DNA of 64,000 nucleotides from Tenebrio molitor (Eukaryota > Arthropoda > Insecta > Coleoptera > Tenebrionidae): the NCBI RefSeq assembly GCF_963966145.1, contig NC_091054.1, forward strand, positions 4,588,001-4,652,000. The letters run 5' to 3'. This document shows positions 43,531 through 57,795 of the stretch, piece after piece. The notes below the pieces were generated by a model, which saw nothing but the letters and a program-made list of their open reading frames with translations, was not told the origin of the DNA and ran no database searches. The translations under genes were made by a program, and so were the position numbers. Numbering within the stretch: the first letter of the stretch is position 1; every line of letters starts with the position of its first letter.

Positions 43531-45504
43531 GTAAGTTGCAAGTGAAGAACTGAAGAGGTGCGGACAGGGTGGTCACCCTTGTGTCAACCCAACCATTTTC
43601 ACAACGGTGACATTTAAGAACTGGATCGGCGTAAAAGTGGCGCGATTTTCAACACACTTTGCGACATCGGAGCGGTCTCGAGTCAGGCGATTTTTCGCTT
43701 TTCTTGAGAGATTTTTGTTGTGAGATGGGCATTTTGTAATGTCGGAAAAAGTGGAGCAATCGAAGCGTTTCGGTTTTTACAGTTCGCGGACTTTTATTTG
43801 CCCACCGGAATTGGACACGCGAGTTTTTAAGGTGCGTCCACACCCGAGCCCTCCGAGACCGATCGATTTCGAAAGAAGTCCGTGAAGACGCGCTTCGGGA
43901 AGCCGCACCGTAACGTTTAACACAGACTTGCAATTATATTTAAATCAAGCACAAAAGCGCCGTTCTGAATGAGGGCTTCCGCGACGTCATTACGCTACAC
44001 TTACCAGCGAAATATCGAAAATCTGTCGACCAGAAACGCATTTCGGATAATGATTATCATAAAATATGCTAATGTCGGTGATTTAGTTAAATTAGACTTG
44101 TTCTTAACCTCCTTTCGGATACCGCTGGCGGACCAAGAAATGTTCAAACGGACGGGTTAAAAAATCCTACGGCAAGACTTGCTTTTTGCAAAAATCACAA
44201 ACTGTTCGCGTTCGTGCAAGTGAAATTTTTCTCAAATGTCACGGTTTTGTCTGTGTTGCGATTGTTCCGGTGCTAGAGCTTTTAGATTTGTTGTAACTTG
44301 CACGAAAAGCTCGACGAGTCAAGGACAGTCATTGACGGGGGTTGTAATTTGTCAAAACAAATGAATAAATTATGCAAACATTTATGGTGGGCTGAGGTGT
44401 TTGGCAAGTGGACAAGAAAGACCTCGATTCGAAGAAGAGACGAGGAATGTTTTGCATTCGGATCGGTTGGACTTGGCGATGTAAATGAATGTTTTTTCTC
44501 TTAGAAATGTGCAATCACGTGGGTTTTCTAGAAGTGATAATCGACTGATAATCGATGACATTTAAGCGCGGGATTAAGAAATTTCTGTACCAACTACATA
44601 TAATGTAACTAACTGGTTCAGGTTTAGATTTATATTCAGGGAAAAGATCAACGAAATGTGCCACGAGGTGACAACGTAACCTCAAATCTTAATGGTTCCT
44701 TTAGACATTTCAGTGTTTAAATAAATCTGTGGTCAAGCGGGTCGTGTTTTTTTCTCTTTTTACAATCACATCTCGTCTTTTTAGTTGACAAATCTTTCAG
44801 AGGTGTGACCTCATTTTGATCATACCTTAATATTTAAGTTTTCTGTTCATTTTACATTATTTCTCTAATTCTTTCAACGGTTTCTGACATTTGTATTGAT
44901 GATCGTCCACTTCCGTTCTTATTTCCTGTTGTCACGACATATTCGACAGCTGATGCAACTGTACCATCGTTAAACAAAAACACGCACCAGACCACTCGAA
45001 CACACATTTTTTGAACACACGTTAGACGCAGGAACTCCAAGTAATTAATAATATTCTTATTGAATGGCCAAAGAAAAAACTGATTCTGGCTCTTTATTTC
45101 GACTCTAGGATTGTAGAAAATGCGTATGTCAGAATAAGTGGCATCGCGGTAGGTCTTGGAAATTCAAATTTACGTTGGCAGTAAGACCCTTGCTAATAAA
45201 ACCCTAGTTCCGACGCTGTTGGTATCCTTCGTTGTTAATTTGGTTTTGGGAATCGTTTTGTGTTTATTTTCTTGTTATAGTATTTGGAATTTCTTTGTTT
45301 CATTTACGAAAAGTGTAAAAAAAACCTGTATTTTTTATAAGACATATTGTGCTCAAGATATTTTCATTTCCAGTGAGTAACCTCAAAATAAAGTAATGAC
45401 GGTTTTACAGGTTAAGTATGTAAATGTTTTGACATAACATAAAGCTCACTTTAGATAATCCACCCCTACCGCGATGCCCCTTATTCTGAATTATAGGAGT
45501 ACTA

Positions 45505-45689
45505 CCGGGTGATTAAAAAGGACTGTTTGAGTTGGCATTTTGCAATACTGCAACCGGATACGTCGTTTGACAGATATTTGAGGTTATGTATCTATAAAAA
45601 TCAACGGCACAAAGAAACAACTTCAACTGTCAACCTTTAAAAGTAAAAATCAGTCCTGCCAACTCAAATAGTCCTTTTTGATCACGCTG
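45505..45689. mobile_element. 185-bp MITE, TA target
   Basis: The inverted repeats are CCGGGTGATTAAAAAGGACT and, reversed, CAGCGTGATCAAAAAGGACT, extending into GAGTTGGCA. TA flanks at 45503-45504 and 45690-45691. Confidence 0.75.
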
Positions 45690-45849
45690 TATAAATACTG
45701 TAGAACGGGGGACGGGGGCACCACATCCAGGCAGGATTTATTTATCTCTACGCATATTTCCATTAAGTGATAATAATTTCTTTGAAAGCACTGTTTATAT
45801 TTTTTATTTATCTTTCTCTACATTTGCTTTTCTTTAATTTATCATAATA

Positions 45850-45973
45850 TCGGGTGTTCATTTAAATTTATCCTCAAAGTTGGCGTTGAAGACGCGATTG
45901 TGAACGCACCACTCATCAGTCTGCAGCCTAAAACACAACAACGCAAAAAGTGAGGTTAGATTTAAACATCCGA
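45850..45973. mobile_element. TCGGGTGTTC-family MITE, deleted right arm
   Basis: The left end is intact (TCGGGTGTTCATTTAAATTT, TA before it); the right arm is deleted to CATCCGA, with TA following. Confidence 0.65.
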
Positions 45974-48900
45974 TATAAAAATAAAACACTGAATATCAAT
46001 TATTGACTTTACTAAGTGACCTATTTAATGACAGTCGACTTCTACTATTTTATTGCTCCTCTTGCGTTCGTTAGAAAAAATATTTACTTTTAATTTTTTT
46101 TATGAAACATTTAAGTCTTTGACATTCTTTTAAATGTCAGCTTTTTTAGTTTTATTTTATTAACTTTGTTTCTAGTTCTAGTGTTTTATCTAGATGATTT
46201 CTCTTTTTTTTTGTCATTATTAGTAGCTATTATTATCAACATATGAATCTTTTGGCGTAATTATTACCTACCTATATTTGTCAGTATTATTTTGTCAACA
46301 TGACAGTACTGACACCAGCGCCAACCACTGAACGTCGAACGTCGAACTATAAACCCCCTAGACCTTCCCGCGATGTTTTCCGATTTGAACCCAGTCGGCC
46401 ATGAAACTAGAATTACAACTGTCAAATTCTCTGCTTCTGCTTAAAATGTTTCTTAAATTATGCATAACAATAACTAAATATGGTTCGGCTTGTGACGTTA
46501 TTTTTAGAATGAAATTGTGATTTCGGTGACCCTTTCCTCAAATGTCACTTGACAGAGCGGATTTCGCTAAAACACGAGGAAACGAAAGTTAACCTAACAA
46601 AAATAAAAATGTGTGTTTTCTAGGATTCGCAGGAAATAACTGTCCAGCGTTTTTTAAATGTCGAAAAGCTGAAATCTGTCATTTGACATTCCAAAACGAC
46701 AATAGAACATGTGTATTTGATTAATTGGCAAATGTCAAATAAAAGTAATGGCGCTAACACAACAAAAAACGAAAATGTTAATACAGATTGAAAGTTGTAT
46801 CAGTAGGCCATGGACAAAAATCAAGGCCGTTGGTATGTTGTCCATCTGGAAAATGGTCCCATTATCTGGACGACGATCTTCAAGTGTTCTACGATCCAAA
46901 CTGGTCGTGGCATTTTTCCCAATTTGCATCTACAGGGGCGATTAGAAATTTACATATACAGGGGCGGCTAAAATTTTACAAGTACACAGTGAGCTGCCTT
47001 TTTCCAAAACAACCGTAGGCCTACGTCACTCATGTTTACATAACCGCACATTTGCCGTCTTCGTTTCCATAATACAGAAACGTACCACGTTGTTAGCAAC
47101 GTGTTATTGACACTCCCCGGACATTTTTATCCATATTTACATGTTCACATTACATCCACAAGGTCGCTAATCCCGTCCCACACCCATACAAATGAAGATG
47201 GCCGCCGTTCGTTGCATAAAATCTAAATGTGAATTGCGAAACTTTCGCTGAATCCGCAAGAGACGCGGTCTCCCAACAGCCTGTTTACTTCCTATACTGG
47301 CGTACACCGATGATGACGTAACAACTCCGTGATTTACTACTTCGGATCGGGGCAAACGCGAAGTCCGCCTTTGCGCGCAAGTAACTGTACCTATTCCGGC
47401 TGCGAGCAGGTGCGTAACTGCGTATAAACTTCCGGTGGAATTGAAAGTGTCGCCCACCGAGGACTTGGGAAGATGTGAGGATTGTCGAGGGTTGGAGGGA
47501 CACTCTCGATTTTGTACCTTTCTTCAAAAGGGTGAAATCACGCATTGTGTCGGCCAAGGCGATTTTGCGGCCCAGTAATCGCACTTTTCGATATTTTAGA
47601 AAGTCGCGCCGAGGCTGATCGTTGTAATCGAGTATGTCACAAATATTTCCGGAATTCAGCAGCAATTATGCTAATGGGCGAGATTATTGTTCGCGCTGAT
47701 CCCAATCGGACCGGAGGATTTTTTTCGATTATGCAAGAATAAGTCATTAAACTTGTTCGCATGATATAAAAATCGTTCTAATTTGTTTGGAATGATGATA
47801 CTGTAACGAGTGTGACTTCGAAGACAAAGCTCGCATCTTCCCATTGCGTTACTTAATATTTTGTGGGAATTTTTTGCGTCAGGAGTACTCACGAACTAAT
47901 TTTTTCGTTCGTGTCTGTTTTATATAAATGGTTGCGTCTTCGCCGACGTTTTATCATAATGTTTCACATGGATTTGTTCTGGGGACTAGAAAGTTGGGAG
48001 TGACATTCGATTTACATTTTCAGGCTTACATAAATGAGAACGCTAAATAGAGCTCTGCCAGTTTCAAAATTGGCATCTGAAGGATTCTGTGACGACAGCG
48101 GAATTTGCAAAATTTTATTCTAATTCCCAAAAATAATTGGAGCAGTTTCCCAACAAGCCGCACGCACCTTGCTCTAGCATTGAAGTCTCCACATGACTGG
48201 TGGTACAAGCAGTACCAGCGCGTTAATAAATGGTACCCTCATTGTTCTGATCGGAACGAAGTTCTCTGTGATAGTTTAGCGGATGAATGTGTCATAGTGG
48301 GTCAAGATCTGGTCGACAAGGGGGACCTCAATCCCTGCCTCATCTCACGCACCTCGCGATTGGCAATTATTTAGAAAGGGTATTAGTGAAAGTACCTCGC
48401 CGTCGTAGGTACCGATTAAAAGAAAGTACAAGCCTGGGCGACCATGTGAAATATCACTTGACTTCCTGCTCCGCACGCATCCTCCCACACTTTCAATCGG
48501 ATCAATGGGACCGAATCGGGCGCGCAGCGTGGCGGTTTTTGCCCATGATGGGCGATCGCCAATCCTACTAGCCTAGATCCTAGACCTACTGACAAACAAC
48601 GGCCGTAATGACTCATCGAGCCTGTATCGGATTACAGCGGCGCGCGTACAGTTAGAAGAACCTTCAGCCTTGCTTTGGTCGACACGTAACTGGGCGCGGA
48701 AGAATATTGTCACGTTCTTGTGCGTCTGACTGCACCGGTTCAGGACAGAATCGGGACCGCGGCGGTCCCTTGGGGCGCACCGAACGGTTACGCCACAAGA
48801 TGCTGCGCGTTGCCACACCGGCGTTACGCAAATCGAGAGATGGATTTTTTGCGCAAGCAACCGTAATTGTTAAACGCGCCAATTAAGCGGAAAGCTGCGT

Positions 48901-50086
48901 TCTTCGCGAAGACGGTTTAACGCGACTGGATTATTCATTTTTTCACAATTTGGTTTTGAAACTGAGAACCGTTTTGACACTTTGACCGTGTGGTGGTTGC
49001 GTTTCTGCGTGAAATGGAACGTTTTCAACGAGGTTTGATTGACGGTTGGTAATTTACAGCACGGTTTCTCAACTGGGCAATAATTAAGCGGCAAACCGCG
49101 TGCCAAGTGAAAGATAAACACAACCATCCACTAAGGAATATTGAACCAGTTGTATCAAAAAGTGGCGAATATCGTCACGAACTTGGACAACTGTTTATTG
49201 AAATTTGGAATCGAAGGAAAAATGTTTTGTGTTGTTGATTTCTCAGTTTTGTTGGTTTTTATTTGAACGTTGTGAAATAAATCAATCAAGAAAGTGTCAG
49301 ACTCGACGCTTTACTCAACCTCAAAATATTTTCAACCCGTTTTTTGATACTTGAAATTTTCTTCGATTGCTCAGATCTGTCACAACAATTAAAGCTTGTC
49401 AATAGCGAGACTGTAAATAGCATTGTTGCGAAAACCTCGCTGCATTGTACGTGGATGTTGGGCAACAATACACATCTGAAATGGGAATAAATTTTCTAAG
49501 TAAATTTGTGTTAGTTGACAAAAACGCTATGTGAACAGTACGCCTAGAATGGAAGCCACTAATTTCAAAATAATTGTCCAAAGTGGGCATCACGAATAAT
49601 CATTTCCATTTTAACAAGAGACGATTACTTTCGTCCAGATGCATTGTTGCTTATTTGGTTTGACTGTGCGAATATCTTGTACAAGAGTTGACTACACCTA
49701 CTACAAATTGTACTGATTCATCTTAGTCAGGAAATTCTCTCACCGAAAGCAACCATTCACGAAACCTCTCACAGGTGACAAATGCCATTTGTTATTCATT
49801 TGCAATTCCGGATAGGAACTTTGTTTGCTGAAATTTTATGCAGTGGTTGCATAACTATAGATAGAACTTTCTAAATACAATAAAAATAAAATACGCCGAA
49901 TTATTTGTTCTTATGTATTGACACAATTCAAATAAAACAAAAATATATCGTTAACGGTTTTCTCTGTTTTTTTATTTCTACATTGGACGTCTGTATTTTT
50001 CCTCGTTTTTTTTGTAGCACGTAGTAAATCATGTTGTTCCAGATTTTGTTCAACCAGTGTAAATTACTCTGTACTTCTTTACAATA

Positions 50087-50262
50087 TCGGGTGTTCATTT
50101 AAATTTATCTTCATTGAAGAGTCGATTGTGATCGCACCACTTGTCAGGTTGCAGAGTAAAAACACAAACAACGCAAAAAGTGAGGTTAGATTTAGACAAC
50201 TGCTCCGTTCACAATCGACTTTTCAACGCCTACTTTGTGGATAAATTTAAATGAACACCTGA
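50087..50262. mobile_element. TCGGGTGTTC-family MITE
   Basis: Full-length, 176 bp, with TCGGGTGTTCATTTAAATTT and its near-exact reverse at the other end, flanked by TA. Inside is AACGCAAAAAGTGAGGTTAG. Confidence 0.8.
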
Positions 50263-51943
50263 TATTTGACACAATACATTTTTTTATTATCATCATCGTT
50301 GCTACAATTTAATATGTAATAATTTTGATGATAACTGTTCTATCAAGTATTTACAGTGAAAAAAAAAATATATCCACCTATTTGACGTAATTATTATTAT
50401 TATACTGTTACGTAGGTTGCGCTGAAGTTAATTCATACGTTGCCTCTATAGAATTAAATAAATTATAAAGAAATTCTTGTTTTGTACCGCTATATCACTC
50501 GATTGCAATAACTTGAAACTTAATTTATTAATTTTCTACAATACGATCAACAAAAAAAGAGATAAGTGGCGGCTGTGGAAAACACACTTCTCAACTTCTA
50601 AAACGTGCGGCGTAGCTTCAATCATGCTAACATCCGTGATGAAGAGAGATTTTGCCGAAACTCCACCATAAATGTACTATCGGTGGACATAAAAAACTGG
50701 GACAAACATCAAATTTGTATAAAGTCAAAATTCAAAAATATACATTGTGTAAATTTGGCTTTTTACAAATAAGGTTATGAAAATTATGACATATTGTCAA
50801 AAACATCAAGTTAAAGTTCAGTTCTTTAATGACAATTTTAATTTTGAGTGACAATTCAAAAGTCTGAGACACAATGAGCAAATTTTGGATGTCCCAGCTT
50901 TTAATGTCCACCGATAGTACATCTAGGGGACACTGGAGGTGTGAATGCACCTTTAGTTTTCTCACCAGAAAAGTTACTAGTCGGTGACAAATGACATGAG
51001 TCCGAGGGACTGGCCCGCGTTTCTAACCTTAAAATGATACGCACGCGTTTGCTCAAAAATTTGTTTAGTGTTGATTAATTCCGCGTACCTACATCAAACG
51101 TGCGTGTTCAGCCAATCAGAGTGCTTGTTTTCATCCAATCAAAAATGTTTATCGCGGATAAATCGTCTTGCTATTCTGTCATCTGTCAATTAAAATTGCG
51201 TCAGATTTTCAAATTATTTTTAATAATAATTGTGTTTTTAATAACTGCAGGTATTATAAATAGATAATTAACGTTAAAGTTTGTATTCTGGAATTAATCT
51301 TGCCAAAAATAACACGACCTAATTTTTTATATCTGATAAATTTCCCAATTTTCATTTAAACATTTTTGCTTTAGACAATTTTAAGACTTGAATTTGGGCA
51401 TTTTTATTCAAAGGTTAAACTAACCAGAATAAAATGCCCAAATTAATCCCTGCTCTTTAGGCAGGGTTGCCAAACTAAAATCAGCTTTCCATAGCCACCT
51501 AAGAATTAAGAATTAAGTATGAATATACTGTCATGAATATTTTATTATCGAGTAAAAATCAATTCAGATAAATGTCAAAATTGACAAGTGACACTTTATT
51601 ACGTTACATCGCACGTTTGCACAAATTTTGTTTTTTCTCATACTCTGCAACAAACAAAGCAATTTTGCAGGTTTCACGAGGACAATTATCATAACATCCG
51701 CCTGATCTGACACTGCCTGATTTCTTTTGGTTCCCCATTTGAAAAGAATGAATGCGTTGTTTGCAATATTCGAGTTGAAAGTGTTGTGGAAACCTTTCTA
51801 AAGTAATTTAGGAAGAATAGAGTTTTTGTTTTGATGATTGGTTCCATCAAATGCATAAATCTATTTAGCTGAATTGTGACTGCTTTGAAAAACAAAAATT
51901 ACTGACTGCAGAAACTTTCGGTGCAACCTACGTATGCGTTATA

Positions 51944-52366
51944 CGAGGGTGGTTCATCGTGCGTTCTCCCGGTCTTAGACGTACAAAGCTGAAGTTTGAC
52001 AGATGATTCTTAATTTATCAGTGGTCATTATTGACAGAAAAAGTTGTAACAAAATATCTAAAAGGTCCTAAAAATGTTAAAACTATTATAGAAAAAAAAA
52101 TCCAAGATGTAGCTTCTTGGTGGATGGCATCAAAGCTTAAAAGAGAGCCAAGGCTTAATCTTTTCTTAAAAAAAAACACCTAATGAAGCTTTGATGACAG
52201 AAGCAAATGCTTGAGGCACAAGCAGACTTTTTCAAGGTCATCAAGACACTTCAGTTCCTTGCACCAAATGTAGATATTGATATTCTTCGATGATCACGTG
52301 GAGAAATAAAATTCTTGAACTGTCCTAGTTTTGCTTCAGGGACAAGAAAATATTGACCAACCCTCG
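51944..52366. mobile_element. TA-target inverted-repeat element, CGAGGGTGG family
   Basis: The ends are CGAGGGTGGTTCATC and, reversed, CGAGGGTTGGTCAAT, with TA on both sides. Its ends resemble those of 39954-40468. No intact frame. Confidence 0.65.
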
Positions 52367-54189
52367 TACGAAAATTACATCGTTTGTTTTTGGTAACAGT
52401 TAATTAAAATTTTTGGGTTATCTTGGGCTACATCCATCAGACCTCCGAGTGCGTTTTAAAACCTTCCATTGTCTTCCTAATCACCAGTATGGCTCACACA
52501 GTTAAACCTAACTGACTTAACCATTGTTTTAAGACCACCAAAAAATTAAACACCAAAAATGGTGACCACAATCTGACGTCATTTTAGAAAGCAGAGTCAA
52601 CAGTGCAATTTGGAGTTTTATTGATGCACCTATGACCGGTAATAAAGATAATTTAATATGAACGAGCGTCGCTTCCAATTTGGTAACATTTCCTTTGGCA
52701 TGAATACCTGAACGATTCTTACGTTTCTTTTAATTCCTCAGGTGTATTTGCGTTATGCAGAGAGGGGCAAAATCTGTCGGCGTGGAAAAAAGCAGTAGGT
52801 CATAAAAATTCATAAAAATGCGAGTTCAATGTCGTAACATTTGCTGTTTGCTAGAAAACCCATTCGATTTACATCTTCATTTATCGTGGAACGCACGCGA
52901 CCTCTCCGAACATTTAAAAGTCTCATTATAGCCATCGTCGATATTGTTCTTTTAACATCATCACAAGATTACGTAAAACTCATCCTTTCACTGAGAAAAA
53001 TTAGGGCCGGCGCGTATTGTTTTCTTCGAGAAGAATCTGCGGAAGTTCGGATAGCATCGTCGAACTTTCGAAAGTGGGACACAATAGAATTTTAATAAAA
53101 CCCAAATAAACCCCGCACGCCTCCATCATTGACATTTGTGGTATTATGAGCCTAATTATCATTAGTTCAGACAATCTCGGCGAATTAGTATTGAAATTAT
53201 TCGCAGAGAAACCGTGACATTTACTTGTTTGTCGATTGGATTGATTGGCCGAAGCAGAGCCCAACCGGAAGTGGACCGTTTGCAACAATGACAAGATTCT
53301 GTTGGTTTTCAGTCGCCGGTATTTATGTTACTATGCCGAAATTTGCATCGAAAACCGAACAAATCGTGGTTTTTATTATTTATGAGAAGACGATCGGGCT
53401 CTAGAAATTGATTATTTTGTCCGATCACACGTGACACAGATTTTCACAAGCGAAGCGGCAAGATAACCGATTTAGTTTTTTCAAACCGTGTTATTGACAT
53501 TGAAAACACCGGATTCTTATTTTCGTGATTATTTGTTGCGAGCAACCATGACGAACATCTGCTGGATGTTATTCAACACTCAAGAGAGAAAAATCACATA
53601 GCTTTGCGCCCACGCTCTTATCTGATTGTTACAACGTGGCAAATTGCTAATCACAGCTTTTACCTAATATTAATCGGCCAAAAATGACAGTCACTGGACT
53701 CTTATTCTTTCGCACTGGTTGGTCTGCTACAATTACAAAAAATAACTGCCGCTTTTAAACGGCTATTATTCAATCAAAATAACGAGCAAAAGTGAACCGA
53801 CTTGCTTTGTCCGACCAACCAACGGTTTAATTACTGTTTAAAATTTAATTTGGCGTTGTGTATAACAAATTACGTAACGTTATGTGCGTTTCATTTTTTC
53901 ACTTGAAATGAGGTTAGGTAATCGGAATTGGTGGCGGGTCCGTTTAAGAGGGCGACCTCTGGCGGGTGATTCAATGCCGACGGATCTGGCGGAATGTGAT
54001 TTGATTCGTTAAGAAGATGGCTTGACAGCGCCATTAATGATCGTTAGTGCGGAATGATTTGTTGACCTACCCTAACGTCTGTTGTTGTTTGTTTAATTGG
54101 ATTTGTGGTACGTAACGAGCTTTCAGCGGTGCGATGAAGAATAATTAGGAAAACATTGGAATTGTTAATACTGTCAGTACTGACTGAAG

Positions 54190-54435
54190 ATTATTTATTT
54201 TTTTGTTCGACACTGGCAGAATTTGGAAATTTTCTCCTGTGTAAACGGATTTTGATAAATGTCACAACTTGTCAAAAGGAAACGTCAAGCTAATTTTAAA
54301 GATTTTAAGCGATTTGGAGCCTTTAAGGAGCTCGTCGAACAAAAAAACGTTGTATTCAACTCGTTCGTGTGTAAATTGGACTTTTTTTGGCACTCGTGGG
54401 CCTTTAAAACGCTCGTTTCACTCGCGTTTTAAACT
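54190..54435. repeat. Truncated copy of the 40660 repeat
   Basis: It shares GACACTGGCAGAATTTGG, the GATAAATGTCAC segment and the left hairpin arm (AACTCGTTCGTGTGTAAATT) plus the CGCTCGTTTCACTCGCG centre, but the right arm is missing. It is followed by a CTTTAAAAAA-type low-complexity tract (54436-54525). Confidence 0.65.
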
Positions 54436-54809
54436 AACCTACTCTTTAAAAAATGTATCTTAAAAAAAACTTTAAAAAAACTTTAAAAAACTTAAAAAAA
54501 ACCTTTAAAAAACTTAAAAAAAGAAGCCTTTGGGGCTACACGTGATTTTATTAGGCCATTTTGTAGTTTATCACAACCATTTAATTTGGTGTATAGATAA
54601 TTAAAATCCTCCGATAAATCAGGGAGCTATGGATTCGTCTTTTTTTGGGGACACCTGTATAAAATGTAGAAAATAAAAAAATAACAAATAATGTGGAATT
54701 AGGACCATTTTGAGGTAAACTGGAAGTGTTACAAAATTAAAATAAAGTTGCTTTAAACTAGACACATTTATTTTTTAACAGTGTAATTTTTTTCAAAATA
54801 CGCCATATA

Positions 54810-54969
54810 CATACTTTTGTCATTTTCGTTGTAGATCGTAAAATTTTATTGCATATTATGAGCGATTAACGTACTTAAAATAGTACCTGCTAGGGGTAAA
54901 TTAGGATTTATAATCCTACAAGATCTTTCATAAAATTTTACGACCTATAACGAAAATGACAAAAGTATA
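54810..54969. repeat. 160-bp foldback repeat
   Basis: The arms are ATACTTTTGTCATTTTCGTT with about 20 further bases, and their reverse complement at the other end. No coding content. Confidence 0.7.
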
Positions 54970-56029
54970 CTTTCTTCTTTTTGCCTCTCCTAAGACCTAA
55001 GAATTTATCTTATTATAGGAATTATTCTAGAGAATTTGTATTAAATGTGGGTGTAGAATTCTTGGCAGCAATGATTCTACTTCTTAAGAATGTTTTTTTA
55101 TTCTTCCCAAAGTTTCAACAATATCTCTGTTGGATACAAATCTGGAATTCCAGATGGCAGTGGTCACCTAAATTTCACCTTAGTCTTTAACATTATCGAT
55201 TGCAACAAGTTCATTACATAAGCGTTGCAGCATTTCACACAAATAGGAAATAATTACCAACATGCAGGGTTAGTGGAATAATTTAAATAAAACACTATAA
55301 ACGAAGGACAAATGAATTTTTAAACACAACAGAGAGCTATCAGGGTTTTCTGGAGCACTTTGAACAAAACTAACGAATTTATTGGTAAAATAAAATTTCT
55401 CAAACCCTCGAATTCGGCAAACTGAAGGATAACTGCACTATTTACGCTGCGCGTAAAGACCATTTCCGGCGAAACCTGTAATGCAAATAACCAAAACTGT
55501 AATAGAATTTTATGTGGGAACAACCTTTACAAATGTATTTAAAAAACAAAAGCTATGGAGAGTTTGTAGAGATATTTGCTAGACTGGTGATTGTACTGCA
55601 CTGATTTGATTTGAATTTTTTTCTGTTGTGTCAAATTGTAGCGTTATGTTACGTCCAAGGCCACCAGATCTGGCGATAGTGCCGGTTCTGTCTCGTATCT
55701 GATCTCTCTGCAATGGCTGAACACCGTTTTTCGCAGCAAACGCGGAAACAGACGACATTTCCTTTTTCGTTGGCGTCAAACGGCAAACTCACCACCGACC
55801 GTACCAAACCGAACCGGCCACATAACTACTTTCCGGACAGGTGGCCACACGCAATCCATCGCTACGTGATATTTAATTGTCTCTAGAGAAATGCACCGTC
55901 TGTAATAATTGCCATTTGCCGTCACGCCGCCCAGTAAAAGTCATACGCGGACGCATTCTCATTATCGCGATTGTTCGCGGAACAGATTCATCAATCGATT
56001 ATCCAATTCGCGTAATTGCCCAATTCTGG

Positions 56030-56480
56030 CGCATCGGTGTTACCGTCCTGCGTTGCGCTACGTGCGTGCGACTAACCCACTGCGACACATTTCGGATCAG
56101 CGTTGCGTAAGTCGCGGTTACCCAACGCGCCCGTTCCGCGTTGCGTAACCGCAACGGAGCTCCCGGTGAGCACGTCCCGGCGTTTCCGGCGCGGCACGGC
56201 CGTTTCTTGTTTTGGATTTGTTAGTGTGTCAGTGGGATGTGTAGACTGCAGCGACACCCACAGAACCGACCTCTCCGCGGTACATCCTGCGGCCTCGGGC
56301 TCCTGCCGACCTACCGACGCAGGTTGTACCGCTAAGTGTTGACCCACACTCGGGCCCGCTAACGGTCGGCTAGATCTTAGAAAATCCACGCACAGGCCGC
56401 TTTTCCGGAGAAAAACGGACACATTCCAGGGCCGCGACGGGGTCGAGGCTCGCCCTCCTGCCCCAAGGAGCACCGCGGCC
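56030..56480. other. GC- and CpG-rich block
   Basis: This stands out from the AT-rich surroundings. It contains two GCGTTGCGTAA sites (about 56100 and 56137), each with a TTGCGTAA bZIP-like core, in an inverted-repeat context. Long open frames on both strands here are expected from base composition and resemble no protein. It could be an internal promoter or enhancer of the host gene. Confidence 0.35.
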
Positions 56481-56659
56481 CCAATGGGGACGGTCAAAGT
56501 TGAAGACTTCTTACGTTGTCAATTACTTAAGAAAAAGATATTACAAAAGTACTGAAATCAAGTAGGTACCGAAGAGGTGAAGAGAAGATCTCCCGGCGGA
56601 CACCCATCTAAACGTTGACGACGTGTGATGTTGCTTCACTTCACTGATCTAATGATAAT

Positions 56660-56935
56660 GATAGTAGCTATCGCGCGTTCAAATGAAATCTTGGGCTAAG
56701 TAGGCGTTGGAAAAAGTGAATCGTTTAAAACAGAGTTTGAATTTCCCGCCGTTTATCACGAATGACATTTGTTTATGTTTAATCGAAACATGTTTGTTTT
56801 CAGCAAAGGCTGCCCTTAGATATTTGTTTTGAGAATAGGAATCGTTAAGTTGTTCTATTTTTAATGTAAAACATTGCAAAGAAAGAAAAAAAAAGATTTT
56901 TTGGGTCTAAACTTTAGGTTAGCTGTCAACATTCG
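56660..56935 (+). repeat. Dispersed repeat, uninterrupted copy
   Basis: This matches 40920-41110 plus 41494-41575, but without the 41112-41493 element (shared GACATTTGTTTATGTTTAAT and TTTAGGTTAGCTGTCAAC). It therefore gives the pre-insertion site of that element. Confidence 0.65.
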
Positions 56936-57689
56936 TCATATTAATACCTCAGAAGTACCATAGTCATTGCCATCTAGAACACAAAGCCTTAAGGCAGCAA
57001 TTGTTTTTGATCGTGACGTCACAGTAACGGCTTCATCGAAAAACGCATTAAACCTCCAGAATGTAATAAAAACAGTAAAATTTTTGGTTAGCACTCTTTT
57101 TTTTAGTAGAACGATGTGTTCGGGCTTTGCAATTACTGCCTCGTGGAATAAAATGCCATTAATGATGCGAAAATTGTCATTTAAAAGTGAGGTTAAGTTC
57201 GTGTATTTATTGTTTTTGCGTGATTTTTATTTTGTGAATCATTTAAATAACACGAAATCACAACAAATGCTTCTTACAACTTAATTATATGTGTAGCAAA
57301 TATTTTTTCAACTAAATTGTCCTTACAACGACTTGTAATCACGAAAATGTTGATAGGGTATAAAAATATTTCCCAGGTTTCAACGTCTTGACTTTGCGAC
57401 GTTCGATGAACAGTAAATACCCTGGTATCAACTGAAATTATTATATACACTTACCACCAAGCTTTTCCTTATCTCACAATTTTCAATACTTCCATAAGAA
57501 TGATTAAAACACCGTATTTGATACTTTCTGAAAAATGTAAACAAATTTTGACGTTTGGCCTTTCTCGTGACGTCACACGCTGTCTAGCCTGGCAATGCCA
57601 TAATCAGACAAGACAAGTGAATTTGTTTGACGTTGTAAATAAAAAGTATAACAACTCAAGTTCTTCCAGTGTTGAATTTGTTCTCCAGA

Positions 57690-57795
57690 GTAAAAATACA
57701 AACAGCGCAAAAAGTGAGGTTAGATTTAAACTACTGATCCGTGATCTGTAATCCGTGGTGCGTTGACAATCGCGTCTTCAACGCCAACTTTGAGG
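57690..57795. repeat. Partial TCGGGTGTTC-family MITE
   Basis: The inner part GCGCAAAAAGTGAGGTTAGA and the right-arm part TCTTCAACGCCAACTTTGAG remain; both ends are lost. Confidence 0.6.

Noticed and set aside
47285..47665. 126-codon minus-strand open frame
   Set aside because: It lies in a CpG-richer patch of the presumed intron, is Arg/Ser-rich and has no recognisable motif; likely chance.
56072..56497. 141-codon open frame on the minus strand
   Set aside because: It lies in a GC-rich block where stops are rare on all frames. Its composition is Arg/Pro/Ser-rich, it shows no domain, and no splice signals support it.
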